From CAVSUB01 sp963816725 (lineage in GTDB: Bacteria > Acidobacteriota > Vicinamibacteria > Vicinamibacterales > 2-12-FULL-66-21), in the NCBI GenBank assembly GCA_963816725.1, contig CAWFMC010000022.1, forward strand, positions 156,691 through 220,690: 64,000 bases of DNA, written 5' to 3'. Positions within the stretch are counted from its first letter, which is position 1; each line of letters opens with the position of its first letter. A program made the translations under genes and the position numbers. The notes beneath the pieces were generated by a model. The model saw only the letters and a program-made list of their open reading frames with translations. It did not search any database and was not told the origin of the DNA. Shown here in pieces: positions 8,802 through 16,578 of the stretch.

Positions 8802-9839
8802 ATGGCCAACACGTTCGAGCTGGGATTGGATACGTTCGGCGACGTCACGCTGGGTGACGCTGGTGAGCTGCAGTCGCAGGCGCGCGTGCTGCGGGACGTG
8901 GTGGATGAGGCTGTGCTCGCCGACAGTCTCGGCCTGGACGCGTTCGGCGTAGGCGAGCACCACCGGCGCGACTTCGCGATCTCCGCGCCTGAAGTGATCC
9001 TCGCCGCCATCGCCGCGCGGACGCGGCGGATCCGACTCGGCTCGGCGGTGACGGTCCTCAGCACGGACGATCCCGTCCGGGTGTTCCAACGCTTCTCCAC
9101 GCTGAACGCGATCTCCGACGGACGCGCGGAGGTGATCCTGGGGCGCGGGTCCTTCACCGAGTCGTATCCGCTGTTCGGCTACGACCTGGCCCGCTATGAA
9201 GAGCTCTTCGAGGACAAGTTGTCGCTCTTCGCCGAGATCCTGAAGGGCGGACCGGTGACGTGGAGCGGATCGACCCGGACGCCGCTCGCGGGCGTGCCGA
9301 TTTATCCACCCATCGAGAACGGGACGCTGCGGACCTGGGTCGGCGTCGGGGGCAGTCCCGAATCGGTCGTGCGCGCGGCGCGCTACGGTTTCCCGCTGAC
9401 CCTCGCGATCATCGGCGGCAGCGCGCTGCGCTTCAAACCGTTCGCCGATCTCTATCGCGAGGCGCTCGACAAGATGGGCCGCCCTCCGTTGCCGGTCGCG
9501 GTCCACTCCCCGGGCCACGTCTCCGTGACCGACGAGCAGGCCCGCAACGAGCTGTGGCCGCACTACGAGACGATGATCAACCGGATTGGCGGCGAGCGCG
9601 GCTGGCCGCCGGCAACGCGGGCCCAGTTCGATCGTGAAGCCGGGCCCGATGGCGCATTGTGCGTCGGCTCGCCGGACACCGTCGCCGCGAAAATCATCCG
9701 CACCGCCCGCGCCCTCGGCCTCTCGCGGTTCGATATCAAGTACAGCGCCGGCACGCTCCCGCACGCCACGATGCTGAAGAGCATCGAGCTGATTGGCACC
9801 AAGGTGGCGCCACAGGTGAGGAATGCGATGACGTCGTAG
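8802..9839 (+). CDS. LLM-class flavin-dependent oxidoreductase
   Basis: 345-residue luciferase-like monooxygenase family protein, a TIM-barrel flavoenzyme using FMN or F420. Family signatures include FGVGEHHRRDFAISAPEV, GSAVTVLSTDDPVRVFQRFSTL and SDGRAEVILGRGSF. The N-terminus (MANTFELGLDTFGDV) matches the family start. It is followed 112 bp downstream by an NADPH-dependent FMN reductase on the same strand, which could supply reduced flavin (inference). The substrate cannot be inferred. Confidence 0.9.
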   Translation: MANTFELGLDTFGDVTLGDAGELQSQARVLRDVVDEAVLADSLGLDAFGVGEHHRRDFAISAPEVILAAIAARTRRIRLGSAVTVLSTDDPVRVFQRFSTLNAISDGRAEVILGRGSFTESYPLFGYDLARYEELFEDKLSLFAEILKGGPVTWSGSTRTPLAGVPIYPPIENGTLRTWVGVGGSPESVVRAARYGFPLTLAIIGGSALRFKPFADLYREALDKMGRPPLPVAVHSPGHVSVTDEQARNELWPHYETMINRIGGERGWPPATRAQFDREAGPDGALCVGSPDTVAAKIIRTARALGLSRFDIKYSAGTLPHATMLKSIELIGTKVAPQVRNAMTS

Positions 9840-9951
9840 CGGGACGTCTATGTGATGCAGGGTTCAGCCTTGTCCCTCGAGCGTTGCCCGTTCGGGCACC
9901 GGTACTCGTCTTGCCAACCGCGATCCGACAACCACATTGAAGGGCGGCGAC

Positions 9952-10530
9952 ATGACGACGTACAGAGTGGGATATCTGGTGGGCAGCCTGGCGAAGGCCT
10001 CGATTAATCGAAAGCTGGCGCTCGCGTTGGCGCACCTCGCCCCGGAGGAGCTGCGGATGGAGGAGATTTCCTTCGCCGAGCTGCCGCTGTACAGCTACGA
10101 CTTCGATGCCGACTTTCCGCCCAGCGCACGGACTTTCAAGGACGCCATCGCGGCAGTGGATGCCGTCCTCTTCGTCACGCCCGAATACAACCGCTCGATT
10201 CCAGGCGCGTTGAAGAACGCCATCGATTGGGCCAGCCGGCCCTACGGGAAGAACGCCTTCGCGCGCAAGCCCTCCGGCGTGATTGGCACCTCGCCCGGTA
10301 AGATCGGCACGGCCGTCGCGCAGCAGCATTTGCGCAGCATCCTGGCGTTCTGCAACTCGCCGCTGATGAACTCGGTCGAGGCATACATCCAGTTCACGCC
10401 CGGTCTGATCACCGACGGCGGTGAGGTGACCGACGACGAGACGGCCGAGTTCCTGCGCACCTACATGGCGGACTTCGGGGCCTTCATCCAGCGCGTCTAC
10501 ACGGCATTACCGCGGACACCGGGCCTCTGA
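9952..10530 (+). CDS. NADPH-dependent FMN reductase
   Basis: 192-residue flavodoxin-fold reductase. The phosphate-binding loop is YLVGSLAKASINRKLA near the N-terminus. The family motif TPEYNRSIPGALKNAIDWASRPYG lies around residues 75-98, and the SGVIGTSPGKIGTAVAQ region follows. It transfers hydride from NAD(P)H to FMN and may also act on quinones or azo compounds. The ATG at 9952 follows AAGGGCGGCGAC and is preferred over the in-frame upstream codon at 9937. It is the likely partner of the LLM-class oxidoreductase just upstream. Confidence 0.9.
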   Translation: MTTYRVGYLVGSLAKASINRKLALALAHLAPEELRMEEISFAELPLYSYDFDADFPPSARTFKDAIAAVDAVLFVTPEYNRSIPGALKNAIDWASRPYGKNAFARKPSGVIGTSPGKIGTAVAQQHLRSILAFCNSPLMNSVEAYIQFTPGLITDGGEVTDDETAEFLRTYMADFGAFIQRVYTALPRTPGL

Positions 10531-10834
10531 GCACGTAGCGATTGCCGCCACGCTCGGCTGATCTTCGTACACCTATTCTTTGGTTCAAACGCGGCGAGCT
10601 GCTCGAGTTGATCGTGCAGCGGGGTAATGGAAGCTGGGGTGGTCTTCGCCATGCCCCGCGCAAAAGCAAGCGTAATGCCCGCGCCGACAGTGACGGGCGG
10701 GCCCGCCAGCCTGGAGCTGGCGGACCCCGGTCACCCCGAGGAAGGACTTCTGATCAGGCTTCGGCTTCGAACACGGCCGGCTCGGCGGCAGCAGCGATGC
10801 AGCTTCCGCCGCACAGCTGATCGCGACGGCGCAG
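10531..10834. other. Intergenic region between convergent genes
   Basis: Apart from a GC-rich hairpin at 10700-10726, I see no gene-like protein in this 304-bp stretch. The open frames across it encode low-complexity Arg/Ala/Gly-rich sequence with no domain and no ribosome binding site. Confidence 0.5.
10700..10726. terminator. GC-rich hairpin between convergent genes
   Basis: GGCCCGCCAGC and GCTGGCGGACC pair at 10 of 11 positions around a CTGGA loop. There is no U-tract. It lies between the convergent FMN reductase and DinB genes, so it may terminate or stabilise 3' ends. Confidence 0.4.
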
Positions 10835-11338
10835 CTACGCGAAGGGGTTCTCGTCCGCGCTGGGTCCGTACACCGACGGCACCGGAACGTTCAGCTCGCG
10901 CAGATAGACCGTCAACTGGCCGCGATGGTGATACCAGTGATTGAGCATCACCGAGCGAAGGAACGCGGCACGTGGCTGGGTGAACAACTCCCGGTCGCCA
11001 TGCAGCAGGCGCCACGGCGACGTCAACGCCTCGTCGTCCATGCCGCCGAGGGTGGTCTTCACTGTCGCGATGGTCCGATCGAGTGCGGGCACCAGCTCGG
11101 ACGCGTGCCGCGGGCTTGGCGGGTCCGAGAAATCGGGAATCTGCGCCGGTGACGGCGCCGACGCGAGCTGCGCCACCGCGGCCGGGACGATCGCGACGTG
11201 CATCGCCAGATCGCCGAGCGTTCGAGACTTCGGGTGCGGCTTCCACCCGAGCTGGTCGGACGGAATCCTCTCCAGGACTCTCCGCGTCGTCTGCGCTTCC
11301 ATGTCCAGTTCCTGCAACAGGCCGTCGATGAGTGGCAT
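10835..11338 (-). CDS. DinB-family protein
   Basis: 167-residue DinB/YfiT-type four-helix protein, a family of metal-binding proteins including thiol-dependent transferases. Candidate metal-ligand His residues occur in AMHVAIV and NHWYHHRGQL, both at the expected family positions. The ATG at 11338 begins MPLIDGLLQELDMEAQTTRRVL. The frame is open upstream, but that segment is covered by the SRPBCC gene. Third gene of an ArsR-SRPBCC-DinB operon, 29 nt after the SRPBCC stop. Precise reaction unknown. Confidence 0.85.
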   Translation of the reverse strand: MPLIDGLLQELDMEAQTTRRVLERIPSDQLGWKPHPKSRTLGDLAMHVAIVPAAVAQLASAPSPAQIPDFSDPPSPRHASELVPALDRTIATVKTTLGGMDDEALTSPWRLLHGDRELFTQPRAAFLRSVMLNHWYHHRGQLTVYLRELNVPVPSVYGPSADENPFA

Positions 11339-11367
11339 CTCTCGCTCCTTTCGCTGTGTGGTACGGG

Positions 11368-11823
11368 TCACGCCTGCCCGAGACGGCGACGAAGCCGGTC
11401 GAAGATCATCGTCCAGCCCTGTCCGAGTGCGTCGCGATAGCCGTCGGGCGGGAAAAGGCCGAGCGCGGTGTGGCGCAGCGTGATGAGCGTGCCGCCGTCG
11501 ACATCCTTCAGCCGGTACTGCACGTTCGAGGCGACGGCGAAAGACATCATCATCGGCCCGGCGATCTCGAGCAGCGTGGGCCGCTTGATCGCCTGCACGT
11601 GCCCCCAGAGGTGGCCGTTGCCGTCGCCGAGGTCCCGGAACCAGCGGCCGCCGGGCCACGCCTCGAGCGTCATCGGCATCGCCACGCCGGGCCGCCCTTG
11701 ATTGGCCGGCCCCATCTCCTCGAGCAGCGCCGCGAAGGTGGCGTCGAGGGAGGCGCGAACGTGCATCTCCTGGGTGATGTTGAGTGAGAGCTGGTCGATT
11801 CCGGGTGCGATGGCTGATGTCAT
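11368..11823 (-). CDS. SRPBCC (AHSA1-like) domain protein
   Basis: 151-residue START/Bet v1-like protein of the activator-of-Hsp90-ATPase homologue group. It begins with ITQEMHVRASLDATFAALLEEM and has the typical GGRWFRDLGDGNGHLWGHV and ITLRHTALGLFPPDGYRDALGQGW segments. Such proteins bind hydrophobic ligands and are often encoded next to an ArsR regulator. The ATG at 11823 overlaps the TGA of the ArsR gene (ATGA), so translation is probably coupled. Function beyond ligand binding is unknown. Confidence 0.85.
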   Translation of the reverse strand: MTSAIAPGIDQLSLNITQEMHVRASLDATFAALLEEMGPANQGRPGVAMPMTLEAWPGGRWFRDLGDGNGHLWGHVQAIKRPTLLEIAGPMMMSFAVASNVQYRLKDVDGGTLITLRHTALGLFPPDGYRDALGQGWTMIFDRLRRRLGQA

Positions 11824-12179
11824 GATGGTTTCCTCTTCTTCTCCTGCTCGATCTGTTTGGTCTGCTGCTCGGCGCGTTCCTTGACCCGCAGCAGCTGGTT
11901 GTGCCAGTAGCGTTCGAACTGGCTGGTCCACTCGTGCAGCGGCTTCAACGCCTCTGCGTTGGTGCGATACAGCAGATGACGCCCGTCCCGCCGCACCTCG
12001 ACGAGCCCCACCTGGAGCAGCACCCGCAGGTGCTTCGAGACGGACGGCTGGGCCAGCCCTAAGGCCGCGACGACGTCGTTGACCGGCCGTTCTCCCGGCG
12101 CCAGGAACTCCAGGATGTCGCGGCGCCGGGGCTCGGCGACCGCGTTGAAGGAGTCGGACGTGGTCGCAGCGCGGGGCAC
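11820..12179 (-). CDS. ArsR-family transcriptional repressor
   Basis: 119-residue winged-helix protein. FNAVAEPRRRDILEFLAPGERPVNDVVAALGLAQPSVSKHLRVL is a classic ArsR helix-turn-helix, followed by the wing VRRDGRHLLYRTN. It lacks the metal-binding ELCVCDL motif, so it belongs to the non-metal ArsR group usually paired with SRPBCC and DinB genes, as here. It starts at a GTG (12179) with no ribosome binding site. A strong promoter whose -10 box ends 6 nt upstream implies a leaderless mRNA. Probably autoregulated through the inverted repeat at 12188-12209. Confidence 0.9.
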   Translation of the reverse strand: MPRAATTSDSFNAVAEPRRRDILEFLAPGERPVNDVVAALGLAQPSVSKHLRVLLQVGLVEVRRDGRHLLYRTNAEALKPLHEWTSQFERYWHNQLLRVKERAEQQTKQIEQEKKRKPS

Positions 12180-12185
12180 GACGGA

Positions 12186-12214
12186 ATCATATTCTCATTA
12201 CGGAATATGTCAAG
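12186..12214 (-). promoter_or_regulatory. ArsR operon promoter and operator
   Basis: Leftward -35 TTGACA (12214-12209), 16-nt spacer, -10 TATGAT (12191-12186). The inverted repeat CATATTC-N8-GAATATG (12188-12209) fills the space between the boxes, the usual site for an ArsR autorepressor. The predicted transcription start falls on or next to the GTG start codon at 12179. Confidence 0.7.
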
Positions 12215-12282
12215 CGGGGGTGCGCAGCCCGCCCTTTTCGAGGGCGGAGAACGTGCTGAGTCGCCGCTCGGGCGCACTCTCC

Positions 12283-12337
12283 TTGACAGGTTAGGGGAGC
12301 GACGATAGTCTTTCCTATACATCTTAGGAGAGTAGGC
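12283..12337 (+). promoter_or_regulatory. PadR promoter region with operator-like repeat
   Basis: TTGACA at 12283-12288 with GATAGT 15 nt downstream is a possible promoter. TCCTA-N7-TAGGA (12313-12329) is an inverted repeat whose right half overlaps the AGGAG ribosome binding site 7 nt before the GTG at 12338. Binding of PadR there could block both transcription and translation signals. Confidence 0.45.
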
Positions 12338-12679
12338 GTGTCCAAGTCCGCTGACCTGTTGCCCGGCACCCTTGACCTGTTGATCCTGAAGTCCGTCTCA
12401 CTCGGCAAGCTGCACGGCTACGCCGTGCTGCTCCGCATCGAGCAGATCACCGACGGCGCGCTCCAGATCCAGCAGGGTGCGCTCTACCCGGCGCTGTATC
12501 GCCTTGAATCGCAGGGCCTGATCGACAGCGAATGGGGCACCTCCGAGAACAACCGGCGGGCCAAGTTCTATCGATTGACGCCGGCCGGCCGTCAGCGCCT
12601 CAAGGAGGAGGCCTCGAGCTGGAACCGGTTGGCTGACGCCATGTCGGCGGCGCTCCGCGCGACGGCCGAGGGACTCTGA
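12338..12679 (+). CDS. PadR-family transcriptional regulator
   Basis: 113-residue PadR protein with the conserved opening LPGTLDLLILKSVSLGKLHGYAVLLRIEQ and the winged-helix core GALYPALYRLESQGLIDSEWGTSENNRRAKFYRLTPAGR. In Acidobacteriota such regulators typically precede ADOP-type permease genes, and here a GTG-started permease gene follows 2 nt after the stop. It probably represses its own operon. The GTG start has AGGAG at an ideal distance. A paralogous PadR-permease pair lies at 26056-29042. Confidence 0.9.
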   Translation: MSKSADLLPGTLDLLILKSVSLGKLHGYAVLLRIEQITDGALQIQQGALYPALYRLESQGLIDSEWGTSENNRRAKFYRLTPAGRQRLKEEASSWNRLADAMSAALRATAEGL

Positions 12680-12681
12680 CC

Positions 12682-14384
12682 GTGCGCGGCCTGCTCTCCC
12701 GCGTGCGCGTCTTCTGGCGCGGCCTGGCCGACCCCGGCCGCCTGGACGCGGACATGGACGACGAGATGCGCTTCCACATCGAGATGGAAACGCAGCGGAT
12801 CATGCGTGTGACCGGCGTGGATGTGGGCGAGGCCCGCCGTCAGGCGGCGCTCGCGTTCGGCGGCATCGAGAAGTATCGCGGGGCGGCGCGTGATGTCCTG
12901 GGCTTCACTAGAATCCGCGGCCTGTCTCTGGACCTGCGGCTCGGCGTCCGCATGCTCCGCCGCAGTCCGGGCCTGACGCTCGTCGCCGTGTTCGCTCTGG
13001 CGCTGGCGATCGGCTCCGGCGTGGCCTACCTCGAGTTCGTCAACGATCTTCTCCACGGCCGCCTGCCGTTTCCCCAAGCCGACCGCATCGTCGGCATCCA
13101 GAACTGGGATCAGCAGACCGGGCAACCCGAGAGCCGTTCGACAGCGGACTTTGTCGGCTGGCGTGGATCGCTCCATTCGTTCGATTCGCTCGGCGCTTAT
13201 CGCGCCCTCGATCGCAACCTGATCACTCCCGATGGACGTGCCGAACCGGTGCGCGGGGTCGAAGTGAGTGCCGCCGCTTTTCACATCGCACAGCTGCCGC
13301 CGCTGCTCGGCCGCACGCTGGAGCTGACACCAACCCGGACGCGTCGCGGGGCAGGCAGACGTTCCGCGCCACGCTGCGGGCCCGCTACGAAGCGCTGGAG
13401 CGTCGGCTGGAGGCAGAGCCCGGAGTCGTCGCGGTCACCTACGCGGCGCGCCTGCCGGGCATGAATCATCTCGAATGGAGGATCGAGGCGGACGCCGGGC
13501 CGCTGTCCCAGGGCTCGGCAGGTGGTACCTTCGTCCGCTCCACCACCGTCGGCCCCAACTTCTTCGAGGCACTTCAGGCGCGCATCGTCGCTGGCCGTGG
13601 GCCGACGACGACTGACCTCGCGCCCGGGCGCGCTGTGGCGATCGTCGATCAGACCTTTGTCCGCCGCGTGCTCGGCGGCCGGGACGCGATCGGGCGGCGG
13701 GTTCGTGAAATCGAGCACGACGGCGGCCGGCCCGGCCCGTGGATCGAGATCGTCGGTGTCGTGGCCGATCTCACGGCCGACAGGAACAAGAGCACTGGTG
13801 ACGCCGTCGTCTACCGGCCGGCCCTGCCTGACGCGGCCTCTCCGTTGAACCTCGCGGTCCGCGTGGCTGGCGATCCCGCGGCGTTGATGTCACGGCTCCG
13901 CGCAATCGCTGCGGACGTCGACCCTGCGCTCCGGCTCGAGGATTTGAAGACGATGGACCGGATTAGCGCCAACGATCGGGTGGCCATCGCGTTCTTCGCG
14001 CGGCTGCTGTCCGGCGCCGGCCTGGTCGCGTTGATTCTGGCGACCGCCGGCGTTTATGCGCTGATGTCCTTCACGGTGGCGCGGCGCACGGCCGAAATCG
14101 GCATCCGGCTGGCGCTCGGAGCCAGCACACGGCGGATCGTGTGGTCGACATTGTCGCGGGCGATCGTCCAGGTCGGGGCCGGGGTGCTGGCGGGAATCTT
14201 TCCCGCCAGCGTGATCGTCCTGAATCTCACGCCGGAGGTCTCGGTGGCCGACGCGCCGCAGGTCGCCCTCATGGTGTGCCTGGGAGTCGCAGTGTTCATG
14301 GTCGCCGTCACCGTGCTGGCCTGCATCGGCCCGGCCCGCCGCGCGCTGCACATCCAGCCGACCGACGCACTCAAGAGCACGTAA
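12682..14384 (+). pseudogene. ADOP-type ABC permease, internally deleted and frameshifted
   Basis: MacB/FtsX-like permease gene following PadR. The first frame (12682 to about 13320) has the cytoplasmic N-terminus (DDEMRFHIEMETQR), first membrane helix (LTLVAVFALALAIGSGVAYLEFVNDLL) and the start of the first periplasmic domain, ending at PPLLGRT. The sequence then jumps to a second frame at NPDASRGRQTFRATLRARYEALERRL, which belongs to the second periplasmic domain. The last FtsX domain runs to 14384. Roughly 567 codons remain of about 800, so the first FtsX domain and parts of both periplasmic domains are missing. The lesion at about 13320-13325 is both a deletion and a frame change. I judge it a pseudogene, or an assembly join. 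Confidence 0.75.
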
Positions 14385-14443
14385 CGTCGGGCGGAAGCCG
14401 CCGGATGGCACGGCGTACACGCACCTGCGGTACGATCGTGCCG

Positions 14444-15292
14444 ATGGGTACGCTCGAGCCACTGCTTGATCGGCTGCACGGCTGGATTGCCCGCCACCGC
14501 CGCGTGTTCGCGTTGACCGGCGCCGGATGCAGCACCGCCTCCGGGATCCCCGACTACCGCGACGAACGGGGAGAGTGGAAACGCCGGCCGCCGGTGATGA
14601 TTCAAGCCTTCCGCACTCAGGATGCGGTCTACCGCCGCTATTGGGCACGGGCCTATGCCGGCTGGTCACGGTTCACCGCCGCCGCGCCGGGACCTGCGCA
14701 TCACGCCTTCGCTGCGTGGGAGGACACCGGCAGCCTCTGCCAGCTCGTCACGCAGAACGTCGACGGCCTGCACCAGCGCGCCGGCAGCCGGACGGTGATC
14801 GACCTCCACGGGCGTCTGGACGACGTCGTCTGCTTGGGTTGTGGCGAGCGCACGTCGCGCGCGATGGTGCAGACGATGATGTCGGCCGCGAATCCCGAGT
14901 GGGTGGCAGCATCCATCCAGGCCCCGGATGGTGATGCCGACATCGACCCCGCCGCGATCGAGTCGTTCGACGCGCCGCGCTGCCCGGGCTGCCGCGGCAT
15001 GCTGAAACCGGACGTCGTGTTCTTCGGTGAAAACGTGCCGCCGGCGCGCTACGAAGCCGCGCGCGATGCGTTGGCCGGCGCAGACGCCCTCCTCGTGGCG
15101 GGATCCTCCTTGATGGTCTATTCAGGATTTCGCTTCGTGCGCCTGGCGCATGAAGCCGGCCTGCCGATCGCGATCCTCAACCGCGGCCGCACCCGCGGCG
15201 ACGAGCTCGCCGAGCTCAAGGTCGAAACGGACGTCGGCACCGCTCTCACCGATGCGGTCGCCGTCATCCGCTCAGCGTCCACGGTCCCATAA
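14444..15292 (+). CDS. Sir2-family NAD-dependent protein deacylase
   Basis: 282-residue sirtuin. Visible motifs are the NAD-binding GAGCSTASGIPDYRD, QNVDGLHQRAGS, the catalytic His in LHGRLDD, and four zinc Cys as CLGC and CPGC. FFGENVP and VAGSSLMVYSGFRFV complete the Rossmann fold. It removes acyl groups from Lys using NAD. GTG at 14438 is an alternative start. No ribosome binding site is visible, but TACGAT lies 7 nt before the ATG, so a leaderless mRNA is possible. It is a monocistronic gene between the broken permease and a MITE-like element. Confidence 0.92.
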   Translation: MGTLEPLLDRLHGWIARHRRVFALTGAGCSTASGIPDYRDERGEWKRRPPVMIQAFRTQDAVYRRYWARAYAGWSRFTAAAPGPAHHAFAAWEDTGSLCQLVTQNVDGLHQRAGSRTVIDLHGRLDDVVCLGCGERTSRAMVQTMMSAANPEWVAASIQAPDGDADIDPAAIESFDAPRCPGCRGMLKPDVVFFGENVPPARYEAARDALAGADALLVAGSSLMVYSGFRFVRLAHEAGLPIAILNRGRTRGDELAELKVETDVGTALTDAVAVIRSASTVP

Positions 15293-15346
15293 CCCCGATC
15301 TGCTTCCCTGGTGAATACGGCCGTGCCGCTCCGGACGTGCTGGACC

Positions 15347-15512
15347 TTAGCAGCCCGTGGTGCAAGTCCCGCGTCGCACCGAGACGAGTGATGCGCCCGG
15401 CCGGCAAGGCGCGGCGAGCGAGAATACCGGCTGTATTTGAACGAGCCGCAACGCCGCCGGACGGGATGCAGCACTCGGCGAATGCAGCGGGACTTGCACC
15501 ACGGGCTGTTAG
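15347..15512. mobile_element. MITE-like palindromic element with TTAG duplication
   Basis: The 158-bp element (15351-15508) has perfect 22-bp terminal inverted repeats (CAGCCCGTGGTGCAAGTCCCGC and its complement). It is flanked by direct repeats TTAG at 15347-15350 and 15509-15512. The interior is also imperfectly symmetric about the same centre (AATAC-CGGCT-GTATT at 15423-15437), so the whole element can fold into one long hairpin. It contains no ORF. The 4-bp TTAG fits the YTAR target used by IS5-family transposases, which suggests a non-autonomous derivative (inference). Confidence 0.75.
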
Positions 15513-15575
15513 GCTGCGGGAGGTTACGATAGCCGCGCGCTCGGGGAGCAGCTGATTCACCGTAAGGAGCCGTAC

Positions 15576-16532
15576 ATGGAGTGGTCTCGTCGGGAAGTCC
15601 TCGGAACTGTCGCAGGGTCGTTGGGGGCGGTCGCGGCGAGCACGGCGATCGCGGAGGCGATGGTGGCGCAGCCGAAGGCACGTGCACGTCCCGCCAACGA
15701 ACCGTTTGGCTATTGCCTCAACACCAGCACGGTTCGCGGCAATCAGCTCGACATCGTGCAGGTCGTCGCGGCGGCGAGCAAGGCCGGCTTTCACGCCATC
15801 GAGCCCTGGATCACCGAGCTCGATGCGTATACGAAAGGCGGCGGCAGCCTGAAGGATCTCGGCAAGCGGATCGCCGACGCCGGCCTGACCGTCGAGAACG
15901 CCATCGCCTTCAACTCGTTCCTGACCGACGACGAGACCCAGCGTGCGACCGGCATGGAACGGATGAAAGTGGACATGGACAAGGTGGCGCAGATTGGCGG
16001 CGCCCGCATCGCTGCCGTGCCGGGCAACAGCCGGGGACCTGCCGTGACCCTCGACAACGCCGCCAAGTACTACCGCGAGGCGCTCGAAATGGGAGAGAAG
16101 ATGGGGGTGGTGCCGCTGCTGGAACTGTGGGGCACGCACCCGGTGCTCGGCCCGCTGCGGAACGGGATCTACGTGGCCGTCGCCGCCGGCCGGCCCGACG
16201 CGAGCATGCTGCTCGACGTGTTCCATCTGTACAAGAGCGGCACAGCGTTCACCAGCCTCAAGCAGATCAACGGCGGCGCGCTGCACGTGATGCACATCAA
16301 CGATTACCCGCAGGCGGCGGATCCCTCGACGCTGAATGACGGCAACCGCATCTATCCTGGCGACGGCGTGGCGCCGTTCCCGCAGATTCTTCGCGATCTG
16401 CGCGACAACGGGTTCCGCGGCTACTTCTCGCTCGAGCTGTTCAACAAGGAGTACTGGACGAAGAGCGCCGACGAGAATCTGAAGACCGGCCTGGAGAAGA
16501 TTCGCGGGGTCGTGCGTCAGGCGCTGGGGTGA
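15576..16532 (+). CDS. Exported sugar phosphate isomerase/epimerase-like protein
   Basis: 318-residue xylose-isomerase-like TIM barrel. The N-terminus MEWSRREVLGTVAGSLGAVAAS resembles a Tat-type signal (SRREVLG), as in many exported members. Metal-binding positions are plausible at ELWG, LLDVFHLYKSG, HINDYP and FSLELFN. It probably isomerises or epimerises a sugar derivative in the periplasm. TAAGGAG lies just before the ATG at 15576, and a -10-like TACGAT lies about 40 nt upstream. It converges on the aldose-epimerase-like gene. Substrate unknown. Confidence 0.85.
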   Translation: MEWSRREVLGTVAGSLGAVAASTAIAEAMVAQPKARARPANEPFGYCLNTSTVRGNQLDIVQVVAAASKAGFHAIEPWITELDAYTKGGGSLKDLGKRIADAGLTVENAIAFNSFLTDDETQRATGMERMKVDMDKVAQIGGARIAAVPGNSRGPAVTLDNAAKYYREALEMGEKMGVVPLLELWGTHPVLGPLRNGIYVAVAAGRPDASMLLDVFHLYKSGTAFTSLKQINGGALHVMHINDYPQAADPSTLNDGNRIYPGDGVAPFPQILRDLRDNGFRGYFSLELFNKEYWTKSADENLKTGLEKIRGVVRQALG

Positions 16533-16541
16533 TTGAGCCGC

Positions 16542-16568
16542 GCGCGCGGGTCAGGGCGACCCGCGCGC
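16542..16568. terminator. Perfect GC hairpin between convergent genes
   Basis: GCGCGCGGGTC (16542-16552) pairs perfectly with GACCCGCGCGC (16558-16568) around AGGGC. It lacks a U-tract. It separates the ends of the isomerase gene and the aldose-epimerase-like gene. Confidence 0.5.
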
Positions 16569-16578
16569 CAGCCGACCG

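Noticed and set aside
8549..9157. N-terminal extension of the ThuA-type gene
   Set aside because: It is antisense to the conserved LLM oxidoreductase, and a good ribosome binding site marks the start at 8548.
10542..10944. Two overlapping rightward ORFs after the FMN reductase gene
   Set aside because: Arg/Ala/Gly-rich translation, no ribosome binding site, no domain, and overlap with the DinB gene end and a hairpin.
15347..15512. Structured non-coding RNA
   Set aside because: The symmetry runs to both ends and is bounded by a target duplication, so a mobile element explains it better.
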